In this document: positions 54,671-64,000 of the stretch, piece after piece
How the letters are laid out: the number at the start of each line of letters is the position of its first letter
How positions within the stretch are numbered: position 1 is the first letter of the stretch
Origin: Psilocybe azurescens
Lineage: Eukaryota > Basidiomycota > Agaricomycetes > Agaricales > Agrocybaceae
DNA length: 64,000 nt
Direction of reading: 5' to 3'
Assembly (NCBI GenBank): GCA_023853785.1
Contig: JAJIRX010000570.1
Location: 310,001 to 374,000, forward strand
Made by a program: the position numbers and the translations under genes
Notes under the pieces: generated by a model
Seen by the model: the letters and a program-made list of their open reading frames with translations, nothing else
Told to the model about the DNA's origin: nothing
The model's database searches: none

Positions 54671-56123
54671 TCAAAGACTAAATGGTGGCGCTAGGCTAGG
54701 GACAAGGATGACCATTAGAGGAAGCAGTTGCCAGAACTGCGGCGTTGATAGTTTCCAGGCAGTTCTTAGAATACAAAAGTTAGAGGTTGAAGGGAGAGTG
54801 CAATCAACCAGACTTACGATTTTGCAGGTTCAGATGTGATCTTCACATCGAGGATCGCGACCAAGCCATCGGAAGCATTCACGAACTCCGTCCCGACCGT
54901 TATATTATGGTTGATGTTGTCATTAGTGTTTTCCAACAGACCCGTTATATATGTGACATCGGTGTGGTATGTGAAATTTGCGAACGAGGTCGTTCCTGAG
55001 AATGTCGTCGCGTTTGTGATGTTTGGAGGTATATTACTTCCCGTAATATTTCCTACTAGCCAATCCCTAAGAACGGCGGAAGAACTGTCAGAACGCGAAA
55101 ATAGGATAAGGCGGGTCTGTGTACCTTGCAAGGTTATATCCGTTGGATATGATATCGTGACCCACTATAAAAAGAACGTTCAGATGAGTGCTTCACAGTT
55201 CAACAGGGGGCGACCGACGATTCAGAGGCAACTCATATGACACGGCCATAAAAATAGCACCACTATTAACAGTTTCCATTCAGTCTCCCGAGTAGATGTC
55301 GACAGCACGCGCCGCCCGCACACACCTGTTACCAGAAGGGCCGTCTTGCACCCAGTACCGGAAATGATTGCCACCTTCTATCGTCTCTTTACACGATCCT
55401 AACTGTGGATCGCCATAATTCCATCGAATGACAGATGTTTCGTTTTCTGTGAAAGATATAAGATAACGACATAATGCAGCAAGCAGTCGCAGCAGCAACG
55501 CAGATGACAATAAGCTGGCCAACTCACGGAACCCATCCCCGTCTCCGAGATTTGCTGCCTGGTCGGAGCCCGAATGCTGTCCAAGACATTCACCAGAGAA
55601 TCCCAACGACCTATCAATGCCCAGAAGAAGAAAAAAAGAAAAAAGGACAAGAACATGAGTATGGTGACGAGCGTTCAGGCTGGGGCCCAAGAATCCAAGC
55701 ATCCAAGAACGCCGGTGGAACGCACAGGAAATAGTTTCGCAGCCCCCGTTTTCCTCTGAGTCCACCAAAACCCTGCTGTCCGAGTTGCCAGATAGAATGG
55801 CGTTGATGGGTTCGCCTTGCCCTGGTGGAAACGTGTCGGGTACGTCCTAGAAGCAGGACATACGGAAAAAGGAGGCCGAGCCGTCGCAATGAGCCGGGCG
55901 CCGCAGATAACGAAAAAGTAGAAGCTAAGGCACTCACAGTGAGCATGGAGCCGCCGCTCGACAGTGGCGAGTAGAAACCGTCCGGAGGCACAACTCTCTT
56001 CGAATTCGACGCTCTCCTCCACGGTCGCCAGCTTGAATAATCTAGTCCATAAGTGAATGTCGGTGTGGTACATAGCAAAATGATAGTCAGAGATAGCGTC
56101 ATGGACCCCATAGAGTGCACCAT
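54671..56123 (-). CDS. Secreted, probably surface-anchored glycoprotein
   Basis: Starts MVHSMGSMTLSLTIILLCTT, a good signal peptide; an in-frame ATG at 56186 is an alternative. The mature part begins near YSSWRPWRRASN and has SPLSSGGSMLT, FSGECLGQHSGSDQAANLGD, SVIRWNYGDPQLGSC, ETIEGGNHFRYWVQDGPSGN and RDWLVGNITGS. Many N-x-S/T sequons follow (NIT, NAT, NFT, NIT, NAS). The last exon, found by splicing at 54818, ends with the hydrophobic tail FWQLLPLMVILVPSLAPP and stops at 54671; this suggests a GPI or tail anchor. The overall pattern resembles hypothetical extracellular proteins I associate with Agaricomycetes. Function is unknown. Confidence 0.75.
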
Positions 56124-56670
56124 GAAAAAGGAAGTAGTAAAAGAAAGGAGCTGAGAGATGACGAATGCCTCAGCTGCAGCCTGCAAGCCGCAAAGATGTC
56201 AGACTTCGGAAAAGAAAGTAATGGTCAATGGAAAGAGTAAGTAGCGAAGTTCGGTGAAATGGCGGTAGGCCATAAGCCGTGACTGATATCCCCTTAAGGG
56301 CTTCAATGGCCCCGGCATCATGGCTGAAAATGGTACAAATATTTGCTGGCAAGATGTCGAATGTCACTTTGGTATTAAGAATACTTGTAACTTTCTTCAA
56401 AGGAAGAGAAAAAGTGATAGATGATCAAGAGAATCAGATTTCAAGGTTCAAACTTCGAACAGCTTTCGCTCTGGATTCTCAAAGCGAACGACAGTTAACT
56501 CTCTCATACATGATACGGTAAACCACCCTATAAGGGGGGGCTGACGAGAGCACTCACTGTCAGCAAGATCAGCAAGATGCCCTTTTGCCGTCCAAGAGAA
56601 AGTGCGAAACAGTCCGCCCAGGAAATGTATACCACAGCTAGACATAATACAATGACGCGATGGGTCCAGA
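56124..56670. other. Region between the glycoprotein gene and eIF3i
   Basis: About 550 bp holding the promoter of the glycoprotein gene and the 3' flank of eIF3i. Minus-strand frames here show no recognisable protein. Confidence 0.35.
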
Positions 56671-58116
56671 TCACTCTATGATCTCGAGGTCTCCGTAGGG
56701 CTTAGCCCTGAAATAAGAGTCGTCGAAATGATGGACGCGAACGAAACCATCCTCTCCTCCTGATGCATAAGATGTTCCAGCGGGGTGAACAGCAATCCTA
56801 TCAGAGAAGAAATTTCTCAATGCTTCTCGAAAAAGAGATAAAATGAGTATACTCACGTATTGATAGGTCCGAAATGACCTTTGACACGTCCGACTTCCTC
56901 CTCGAAGACTTTATGCCAGAATCGTGTCTCGAATTTTCCTTGGCGCAGAGACGTGGTTGTGACGCTCATGGCTTCTTGACCACCACCAAGCAAGACCTAA
57001 ACGATTTGACCCTGTCAGTAAACAAAAAAAGATCGCAGAACGATAGGATTTACATATGGACGGCTGGGGGCCAGAGCCGCGCTATTCAAGGGAGTTTCTG
57101 TGTTGAATGTCTTGATGACCATGAGATTTTTGGTGTCATGTATCTATCCAACCCAAATTGTCATGTCAGGCCTACATAGCAAAAGAAAAAAGACAGAAGA
57201 CGTACCCGAGCAGCCTTATCCTTGCTGCTGGTAATGCAATATGTCCAGTCCTTGCTCATCTGCATATCAGTGACGACATCTCCGTGCGCCCGCTCGTTGC
57301 TATCAATTTCCTCTCCGGATTTGACATTGAACAAAGCTACTTTCCCTGACTCGTGGCCGGTAATAATGACATTGGGCGTTAATGTGAAAGCGCAGACAGT
57401 CGCCTTCGAGCCAATGGGGTTGAACATATATAATGGTTCCTTTGATTCTGTTGACAGCGCAAATGTATTCCAAAATCGTCAGTAAAAAAAGTCGGGCAGT
57501 GTGGAACGAAACAAGGGCGCACGTTTTGTACCATCTCCCTCCTGGTTAATATTGAACACTCTGATCGCACATTGGTGACCCATTCGTTGTTCAGTGATGC
57601 AGACTACTTGTGTTCCGGCCTCATTGAAAGCGACTCGTTTCACCGCTGTAGGGAATTCCCATGTAAACAGACATTTTCCAGTAGCAACCGCCCACAGTCG
57701 CAGGGTATTATCAGCGGCACCCGACACCAGGTATTTTGATTGGGCTATCAAGAGATCGAAGTTAGCAAATCGCAGACCGAAGGCCCAAAGCAAAAGCAGG
57801 ACGCACGATCAACATCCACCGTCCAGACGGAACCATTGTTCCCTTCGTACGTTCCTAACCGCTCTCCGTTATGCGAGTACCAAACGTTGATGATGTTGTC
57901 CTTAGAACATGTGAATAAGAGGTCTCCGTCGGCGTTGAACTTGATCTGTGTCAAGGATCGTTCGTGACCTATTCAAAAAAAAACATTCAAAGCCATTGAG
58001 CTCTCCGCCAGTGAAAGAGTACAATTCAGAAGAGCAGCTAACCTTGCAGAAGAATTGGCCTCTGGGTATGGATTCATAAGTTATAATTTTGCAGCAGTCA
58101 TTAGGACTCTCACCAT
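56671..58116 (-). CDS. TIF34: Translation initiation factor eIF3 subunit i (WD40 protein)
   Basis: WD40 repeats in order: [127 protein letters not shown] and [20 protein letters not shown], ending DLEIIE. This is the full eIF3i pattern; the protein joins eIF3b and eIF3g in the eIF3 complex on the 40S ribosome. The normal N-terminus MRPILLQGHERS is met only if the ATG at 58114-58116 is followed at once by a GTGAGA...CCCAG intron. The gene looks intact. It diverges from the F-box-like gene at 58306, leaving about 190 bp for both promoters. Confidence 0.9.
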
Positions 58117-58305
58117 TTTGTGTAGTTTTAGGATGAAACTGACTCAAGAGAAGCCAGTCGATGATTTTCTTGAGTCACGTGTTGCCTTGATTATTAGGAA
58201 ATACTCGTGATCGGTATATTGAGGCTTGAGCCTCTTGCTTTCAACAAACTTTCAACTGAATTCCTTTAAAGCCTTCCTGGATCTGAGTCGACAAACTACT
58301 CAGCC

Positions 58306-59497
58306 ATGACCCAACTTCCCCAGGAGCTAATCGACAAAATCATAGATACTATTGCTACGGAATCAGTCAGCAATGGGCTCTGGTCGGGAGCCGATTTAAT
58401 GCAGTGCTCGCTCGTTAGCCGGTCTTTTCGACCTCGCTGTCTTATCCATATATTTTCTACGGTCAGAATTCGAGCAGGACTCCACGAAATGCGAAAAGAA
58501 AGATAAAAAAACTTGCAGATATCATCGAGAACCATCCGCAGATCGCTCGTCATATCGAAGAGCTCACTATGGAGTTCGGAACCTATCCAACAGTGGATGG
58601 CGTTATGCTCGTAATCGAGCAAGTATTCATTGATGTCATGGAAAAGATATCACCTCTGCAAAAGCTAACGCTGGCTTCAAGCAATATACATGACCTCAAA
58701 CACCCCTTACTTCTCATGAATAGCTTTCTCCTACCGTTCATCGCTCCGTCTATCACTTCTTTGAAAATCCACTGTCTCAAGCATGTACCAGTTGAAGTAG
58801 TGACCAGCTGCGTCAATCTGTCATCTCTCGGTGTATCGTTCGCTTCTCTAACAGGACGCGGACAAAATGAAGCTACAAATCCCCACGTACCACAAACAAG
58901 TCTCCAACTGAAGCGCTTTTCATATCAGAATTCGCGAATTGCCTTGGATATACTTCTCCGACCATCTTCAAATGTGGATTTATCCCATCTTCAGACTCTA
59001 ACTGCCTATACAGACCATGCGTCCTTCAACCATGTCCAGGAACTCCTTAATTTATGTTCGGAGTCGCTCGAGGAGTTTCATCTCCTGACCATGGAGGATA
59101 CCGCTTGTAAGAACGCTCTTTACACAGTCACTAGTGCTGCATATGTGCTAACGACTGGGTAGGGATTCGAGTATCCTGGGGAAACCTGGACCTTCAGCGC
59201 ATGTCGCGTTTGCGCGCATTATACGTTCATACTCCATTTTCCTTCGGTCCTGTCCACGTGGAGAAAAAAGTCTCCGGCTCCGATCAACCGTGGGGGCTTG
59301 TCCGAGACTATATCTACCAAGCCTAGAATAGCGACGCCCACTCGCTTGCTCTCAAATTGTGACAACCTCGAGGACTTGAATATCACCTACCGGATCTCAA
59401 TATCAGCCTCGTTTTACCGGTCCATGCACAGGTAGCTGCATATCTCCCTTGCGGACAGAACGCGCATTTACGACTTTATTGGAAAAATATACAATAA
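58306..59497 (+). CDS. F-box-like protein with leucine-rich C-terminus
   Basis: Starts MTQLPQELIDKIIDTIATES, an F-box with LVSRSFRPRC after it. The body has regularly spaced Leu-rich segments (LQKLTLASSNIHDLKHP, SITSLKIHCLKHV, LSSLGVSFASL), like fungal F-box/LRR proteins. Frame is lost at AAAA 58494-58497 and regained with one added base. A 59-nt intron (59108-59161) is plausible. The last part has two or three competing frames near 59290-59400; the likely end is the TAA at 59495-59497 after LPCGQNAHLRLYWKNIQ. It could be an SCF adaptor. The 3' structure is uncertain. Confidence 0.6.
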
Positions 59498-60429
59498 ATC
59501 GACTATAGTCTGAATGAGAACAAATTACCTCCCTATATATTAACGCAACTTCCCAACCATAACATTCAAAATATCCTGCATTTCGACTTGCCTTGAGTCT
59601 ATTTACGTTTCCGAATAGCGATAACATCGCGCTCGAGCCGACATCTTCAATTCTGGGATTTTAGGATATGTTAGCGGGCACGATGTGAATAGGCAAGCGG
59701 CCAAGGCTACCAATGCTTGGTTTGCTCTTGGGGTACGCAGAGGGTTTTGGTGAGAGACATCTATACATAATTCCGTTTTGCCCAGCTTGAAATTATGTCC
59801 CTACCCATATCAAGGATGAACACTCACCGTGCGATTTGAACGGGTTCGGCTTGTAATCACCTCTAAACTTTTTTTTCTGTCAAGAAGTTGTCAAATTTCT
59901 GCCAAACATTTTCATGCACTTACCATATTAATAGTACGGGCTCATACGATATTGATTTACGCAGGAATACAACGGTCCCAGAAGCAGTATTGTTCGAAGC
60001 ACCGGTTCACTCTACGGCAACGTCAGTCCTTGCCAACTTGACCTGAGCATGTCATTGAAGTGTATTGCACGACGACTCGTTCGTCATTTCTACAAAATCT
60101 GTTGTGTAGTTGAACCTTGAACATGATGCATAAGCCAGGTAATTAATTCAAGTGTCTCGCACCCATCCTCACTTTGAACAAGGATGAATCTCTGACATGT
60201 CCATGCGCAGATTACTAGATGCCGGAAGTTAACGCTGCAGCCCGCTGGGACCCCGCGTGGGTGTCTGTCGGCACGAGCAAGCGCCCATAAGGGATTCAAC
60301 TGTAAGCATGCAAGATGTATAAAGCCCCCATAATCCTCAGATACAGAATACAGCTTCCGTGTCTTTTTCAGGCTCTTTTCTGCAACTTTCAAGTAAACAG
60401 TGCGACCTGTGGCGCCCAAATTTTACAAA
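59498..60429. other. Intergenic region
   Basis: About 0.9 kb. The long minus-strand frame at 60090-60419 shows no domain and overlaps the expected promoter of the next gene, so I do not call it. Nothing else is recognised. Confidence 0.35.
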
Positions 60430-61215
60430 ATGGCTAACAGTCAAGTCGTTGCATATACAACGTTTATTGCATCCGAGGCATTTCTTGCAGACAAGTCCCT
60501 GGTAGACAAGGCGCTGGACTATCTGAAGAAGCGCGAAGGAGCACTCAGGTACATCAGCCTTTCTTCATGAATGTTTGACGGTGCATTGACACCAACCATA
60601 GTATATTCTGTGGCTTCCAGATTGAAGTTCCCAAGCGGTTTTATCTGTTTATAGGTAACTCTGCTTTATAACATTCTACTCTTACCTTTGTCCTTTAACT
60701 GTAACAATAGTTTGGGAGACATATGAAGTCATCGACAAGACATTGAAGAGTGCAGATTTCCTTGGATTTATGATGACTTTCAATACCCTTATTGAAGCCG
60801 GCGACTGCTCATGGCAACACATTGACTTCGACGAGGATCCATTCAACGCTCTGGGCTCTCCTATCACAGAGCTGTCTATAGGCAGGCCCAAAGAAGGACA
60901 TCCTCGAGAAGAACTCTATTCAATAGTCCTTCAGTTGAAAGAGAACTCCTCGCTCTACCCAGGAGTACACCACCCACTAGCATGGGGAGTTGTCAGACAG
61001 ACTTCGGAATTTGTTTTAGCCATTGGATGGGATAGTGTCCAGGTAAGAGTTTACAGGACGGTAAACATCGCAAATCAGCTGTTGATTGTATCATCGTTTT
61101 CGTTTTGAAGGCCCACTTGAATGCAATCCAAGTACCGCCTGCTAAACCATTGGCGGCGAAGCTATCTGACATCTCTGACCTGGTCGTCCATCATGTAGTC
61201 TTATATAAGATTTAG
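60430..61215 (+). CDS. Dimeric alpha/beta-barrel (ABM-like) protein
   Basis: Four exons (60430-60548, 60602-60654, 60711-61042, 61111-61215) join in phase to give about 202 residues. The N-terminus is VVAYTTFIASEAFLADKS; then FCGFQIEVPKRFYLFIVWET and, in the second half, FVLAIGWDSVQAHLNAI near the end. The repeated pattern of a beta strand reading F-x-G-F/W-x-x-x ... VWE/GWDS followed by a helix is that of antibiotic-biosynthesis monooxygenase-like or stress-responsive barrel proteins, present here as two modules. No catalytic residues can be assigned. Such proteins may be enzymes of secondary metabolism or non-catalytic. Confidence 0.65.
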
Positions 61216-61717
61216 TGGAACACAATGGTGCTAGAGTAAATTGACCTACCAAAGACTCTTGAGCCATCAATTGCTTCATAGTCGACTAGTCTTGGGTGCT
61301 ATGGACTCCTGTATGAGTAATAGGCTTGAGGTAGGCGCTCTTCATGAAATAGCCGAGATATCATAAACATTCAGCTTGTTGTGTCAGAAAGGTTGATTGG
61401 ATAAATAGTTGTTACCACCTCACGAGGAGCAATATACTCAGAGCAGAAAGGCTCGTAACAGACTCTGTAAACTCCTCCTTTTTACTTGACCTCCTTGCCA
61501 CCCGTGGTTGTGAATCGCAACGAGTCTACTCCCGCAACTTATGGCCACGGTCCAGCCGTCTCCAGGCGCATCGCACGAAACTTCGCTATTATATAGAGTT
61601 GAGTTGAATCATACAGCTCTATAGATTCAGTCCAATGCTTCACTATTGAAACATCCTTCATTTTTAGTATGGTACTTTTATTATTCAAAGTAGTACTTAG
61701 GGGCTCCATGGAATATA
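61216..61717. other. Intergenic region left of the second MITE
   Basis: About 500 bp of AT-rich sequence after the barrel-protein gene. No gene is seen. Confidence 0.35.
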
Positions 61718-62090
61718 GTGTTGCGCGGATTAGACCTGACCGGCTGATTCGCTGGGCAAATTTGCTGAACCCGCCGAAGGTCCTAATTGGCCCATACAAA
61801 ATAGCGCAAATTTGCTCTGGGCTAGTTTGCTCAAAATTGCTTGGGAAATTAAAAAAGAGTCAAATATAGGGAGAGTTAGGGCAAATGTCAATTTTTACAG
61901 TCCTCAGCCTTGAGAATCGTACTCGAAGGACAGCAGAAATAATGTTCTGGGTGTCCTGACAGAGAAAAAAAAGCATTGTTTGCAAAGACGGCAAATTTAC
62001 CCTAATTCACCTGTCATTTTCTCCAATCCTGCAGATCAGCAAATTTGCAGGGCAATTGTGCCGCGGCAATTTTCACTCCGCGCGCAACAC
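61718..62090. mobile_element. Candidate MITE with short terminal inverted repeats
   Basis: The left end GTGTTGCGCGGA and right end TCCGCGCGCAACAC are inverted repeats, apart from a CG insertion. TA lies on both sides (61716-61717 and 62091-62092). Further in, GCAAATTTGCTGA and its complement TCAGCAAATTTGC also face each other, so the imperfect arms reach about 50-60 bp. The 373-bp interior is non-coding and rich in GCAAATTT motifs. Confidence 0.6.
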
Positions 62091-62574
62091 TAATGGAATG
62101 GAATCACGCGATTTGTTGACCGCAAACTGTGGGAATTTATTGTCAGCTTTACTGTGCGCTTTCGAGTGACACTGTTTTCAAATCATGATTGTATAATGCC
62201 CATTGGCCCATCCACGAGCTCTATGGTCATATCGAAGTTTAATTGTGAAGAACGGCTTCGAACACCGTGTGTGCATGTCCGGCCAAGACAAATTTGGAAC
62301 GGCAAGCTGAAGCGACCGTGATAATCATTGTTTTCCTTGAGGATGTTTTTACACGCGCAGCTGCAATTTTGACGTGTGCTGATGATACGTGTATGCAGTG
62401 GAGACAAGGTGGAACCATAGAGCTGCAAAGGTCAGGATTTGAACACGGTTATTACGCAAGCTAAAGACTCGGAGTTGACACACTGGCTTCCTCCTTCCAG
62501 CTCCTTTCTTATCAACCATTCATTCGACACCGTTTCGTCGTCGCATAACTTGGGCACGCTAGAAGATATATAAG
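62091..62574. other. ABC-5 upstream region
   Basis: About 480 bp between the second MITE candidate and ABC-5, presumably its promoter. No gene is seen. Confidence 0.4.
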
Positions 62575-64000
62575 ATGGATCCTTTTATATGGGAAGGTCA
62601 GATTTCGATGACGGAGATGCATACATTTCAAATTATACCAAAGAGATGGGATGGTTCGTACGTGAAATGTTCAGAAATAATACGATCCGACATTGTCTCA
62701 CTGAATAATCAGAGCTCTGAATGACTCTTTCGCTATACCTTTTATTTTATCCACTCTCCTTATATGCGCTCAGGTTATTCAGTTATTAGTCAAAGCGCAA
62801 AGGAACGCCTTTGACACCACAAGACGCGCTCCTAGTGAGCATTCGGATTTGACGCGCACAGTTAACCCTGCCACACTTCGTTACTTGACCGATCGAAATA
62901 AAGACAGGGCTGGACTGGTGATATTAGCATACACGGCCGCGCGTCTAGCTGGTTGCGTTATGCTCTTCTCGTTGTCAATGAAGACATCTCTTCGGTGTCA
63001 AAGCGATCAAGAAATTAACTCATCAGGATTGGCTGGCATCGTTTCGCTATGCCCTGAAGTATTTATGACTTCTACATTTGTTAGTCTCTCTTGAGGGAAT
63101 TTTCGAGTAATTTGCTTAATTCGCTTGATATATGCAGCTTTACTCTTCTGTTCTGGCGGTTGTTTCTATGGCATTCCAGAATTTGACGGCTTCTGCAACA
63201 CGACACAACATCTGGCTGCTCTTTTGTATATCTGGCGTGTATGTCTATAGGGATATTTGGCCTTTGGCGACTTATACCACAGATCCCAAGGATTCGCCTC
63301 AGGACGAGTTGATATGGGTTAAAATGGTGGTTCTGGCATTTACAGCGTGGTTTGTGCCCTTATTCATTCCTCGCCGCTACATACCGGTCGATCCAGAGGT
63401 ATTTTCACTTTGCTCACGTATCCGCATTTACAAATGTTTCGTGTTGTAGGACCCTATGCCAGTGCCAAATGACGAGCAGACATGCTCTATTTTTTCTCTT
63501 ATATTCTTTTTCTATCTCGACCCTGTGGTTTTTCTAGGATCTCGAGTAGAGCATTTAGAAGCCGACAAGCTACCTCCGCTCTCTGATACCGACTACTCAA
63601 AGAATTTAGTCGCGAAAGCCTTCCCAGTACGGCCCGTCAATGCTCCTCTGTCGGGCATAAATATCTGATAACACGTCTAGTATTTAGATGCTTATACAGG
63701 AGCGAAAAAACGACATCTGTTCTTCGGATTGATGTCAACCTTTCGTATGTATTTAATCCTTAAGACATCCTCTAAAAGATTTATTTATGTGAGCAGGCAA
63801 TGAGTACTCGATCATGGCCTTCCTCGTATTCGGACAAGTGGTTTCAAGTTTCTTTGCTCCCATTGGTATCAATCGAATACTCACGTGAGTAATCTTTGCA
63901 CTTCCTTCTACCTCTATTCAACATATCTACTGGTTCTCTCAGCTACCTCGAAAATGGTGGCCAAGGAACTACTATACGTCCGTGGTTCTGGATTTTCTGT
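62575..64000 (+). CDS. ABCC ABC transporter, copy ABC-5 (N-terminal part, runs off the window)
   Basis: Starts MDPFIWEGQISMTEMHTFQI; exon 1 ends at GGTTC|GTACGTG and joins in phase to ALNDSFAIPFILSTLLICAQ. Later exons have [84 protein letters not shown] and FFAPIGINRILTYLENG. These match the N-terminal membrane part and start of TMD1 of the other four. WPLATYT places it with ABC-1 and ABC-4 rather than ABC-2 and ABC-3. The nucleotide-binding domains lie beyond the window. Confidence 0.85.

Noticed and set aside
60090..60419. 109-residue minus-strand frame
   Set aside because: No domain, no splicing signals, and it overlaps the promoter of the 60.4 kb gene.

Overview
The window reads as nuclear DNA of a filamentous basidiomycete, most likely an Agaricomycete. 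Genes carry many short GT-AG introns of about 50-75 bp. The gene families fit that group: MYND and F-box proteins, FunK1-type kinase, Crinkler-header kinase, BTB protein and clustered ABCC transporters. I saw no bacterial operons, rRNA, tRNA or CRISPR arrays.

Layout. 0-5.2 kb holds a MYND zinc-finger protein (+), a steroid 5-alpha-reductase-like enzyme (+), a prolyl-4-hydroxylase-like dioxygenase (+) and a tiny four-exon CYSTM-like protein (-). A 281-bp MITE follows at 5.4 kb. 5.9-20.2 kb holds two full ABCC (MRP-type) transporters on the minus strand (called ABC-1 and ABC-2 here). 21.6-27.9 kb holds a small nuclear-type hypothetical gene (+) and a BBC1/AIM3-like actin-patch scaffold (-). 28.0-36.7 kb is a tandem segmental duplication: each copy has an F-box gene and a hypothetical gene, and between them lies a Crinkler-header/kinase gene with two header domains. 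36.7-52.2 kb holds two more ABCC transporters on the plus strand (ABC-3, ABC-4), separated by a FunK1 kinase relic. 52.5-61.2 kb is ordinary: BTB protein (-), secreted or GPI-like glycoprotein (-), eIF3i (-), F-box-like protein (+) and a dimeric alpha/beta-barrel-like protein (+). A second MITE candidate lies at 61.7 kb, and a fifth ABCC transporter (ABC-5) starts at 62.6 kb and runs off the end.

The ABCC genes form a mirror-image array. ABC-1 resembles ABC-4 and ABC-2 resembles ABC-3, so the order is 1(-) 2(-) ... 3(+) 4(+), with ABC-5 (1/4 type) beyond. ABC-2 and ABC-3 share a nearly identical stretch of about 1.3 kb, introns included, covering NBD2, while the sequence just outside it is diverged. 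This looks like gene conversion between inverted paralogues. All four complete copies share a 15-nt microexon at the same place, encoding the D-loop just after Walker B.

A caution about the sequence: many genes need a one-base change inside a homopolymer run to stay in frame, usually an added base. The pattern spans unrelated genes, including the conserved BBC1-like gene, so consensus errors are the simplest explanation. Pseudogene calls in this window should be held until checked against reads.
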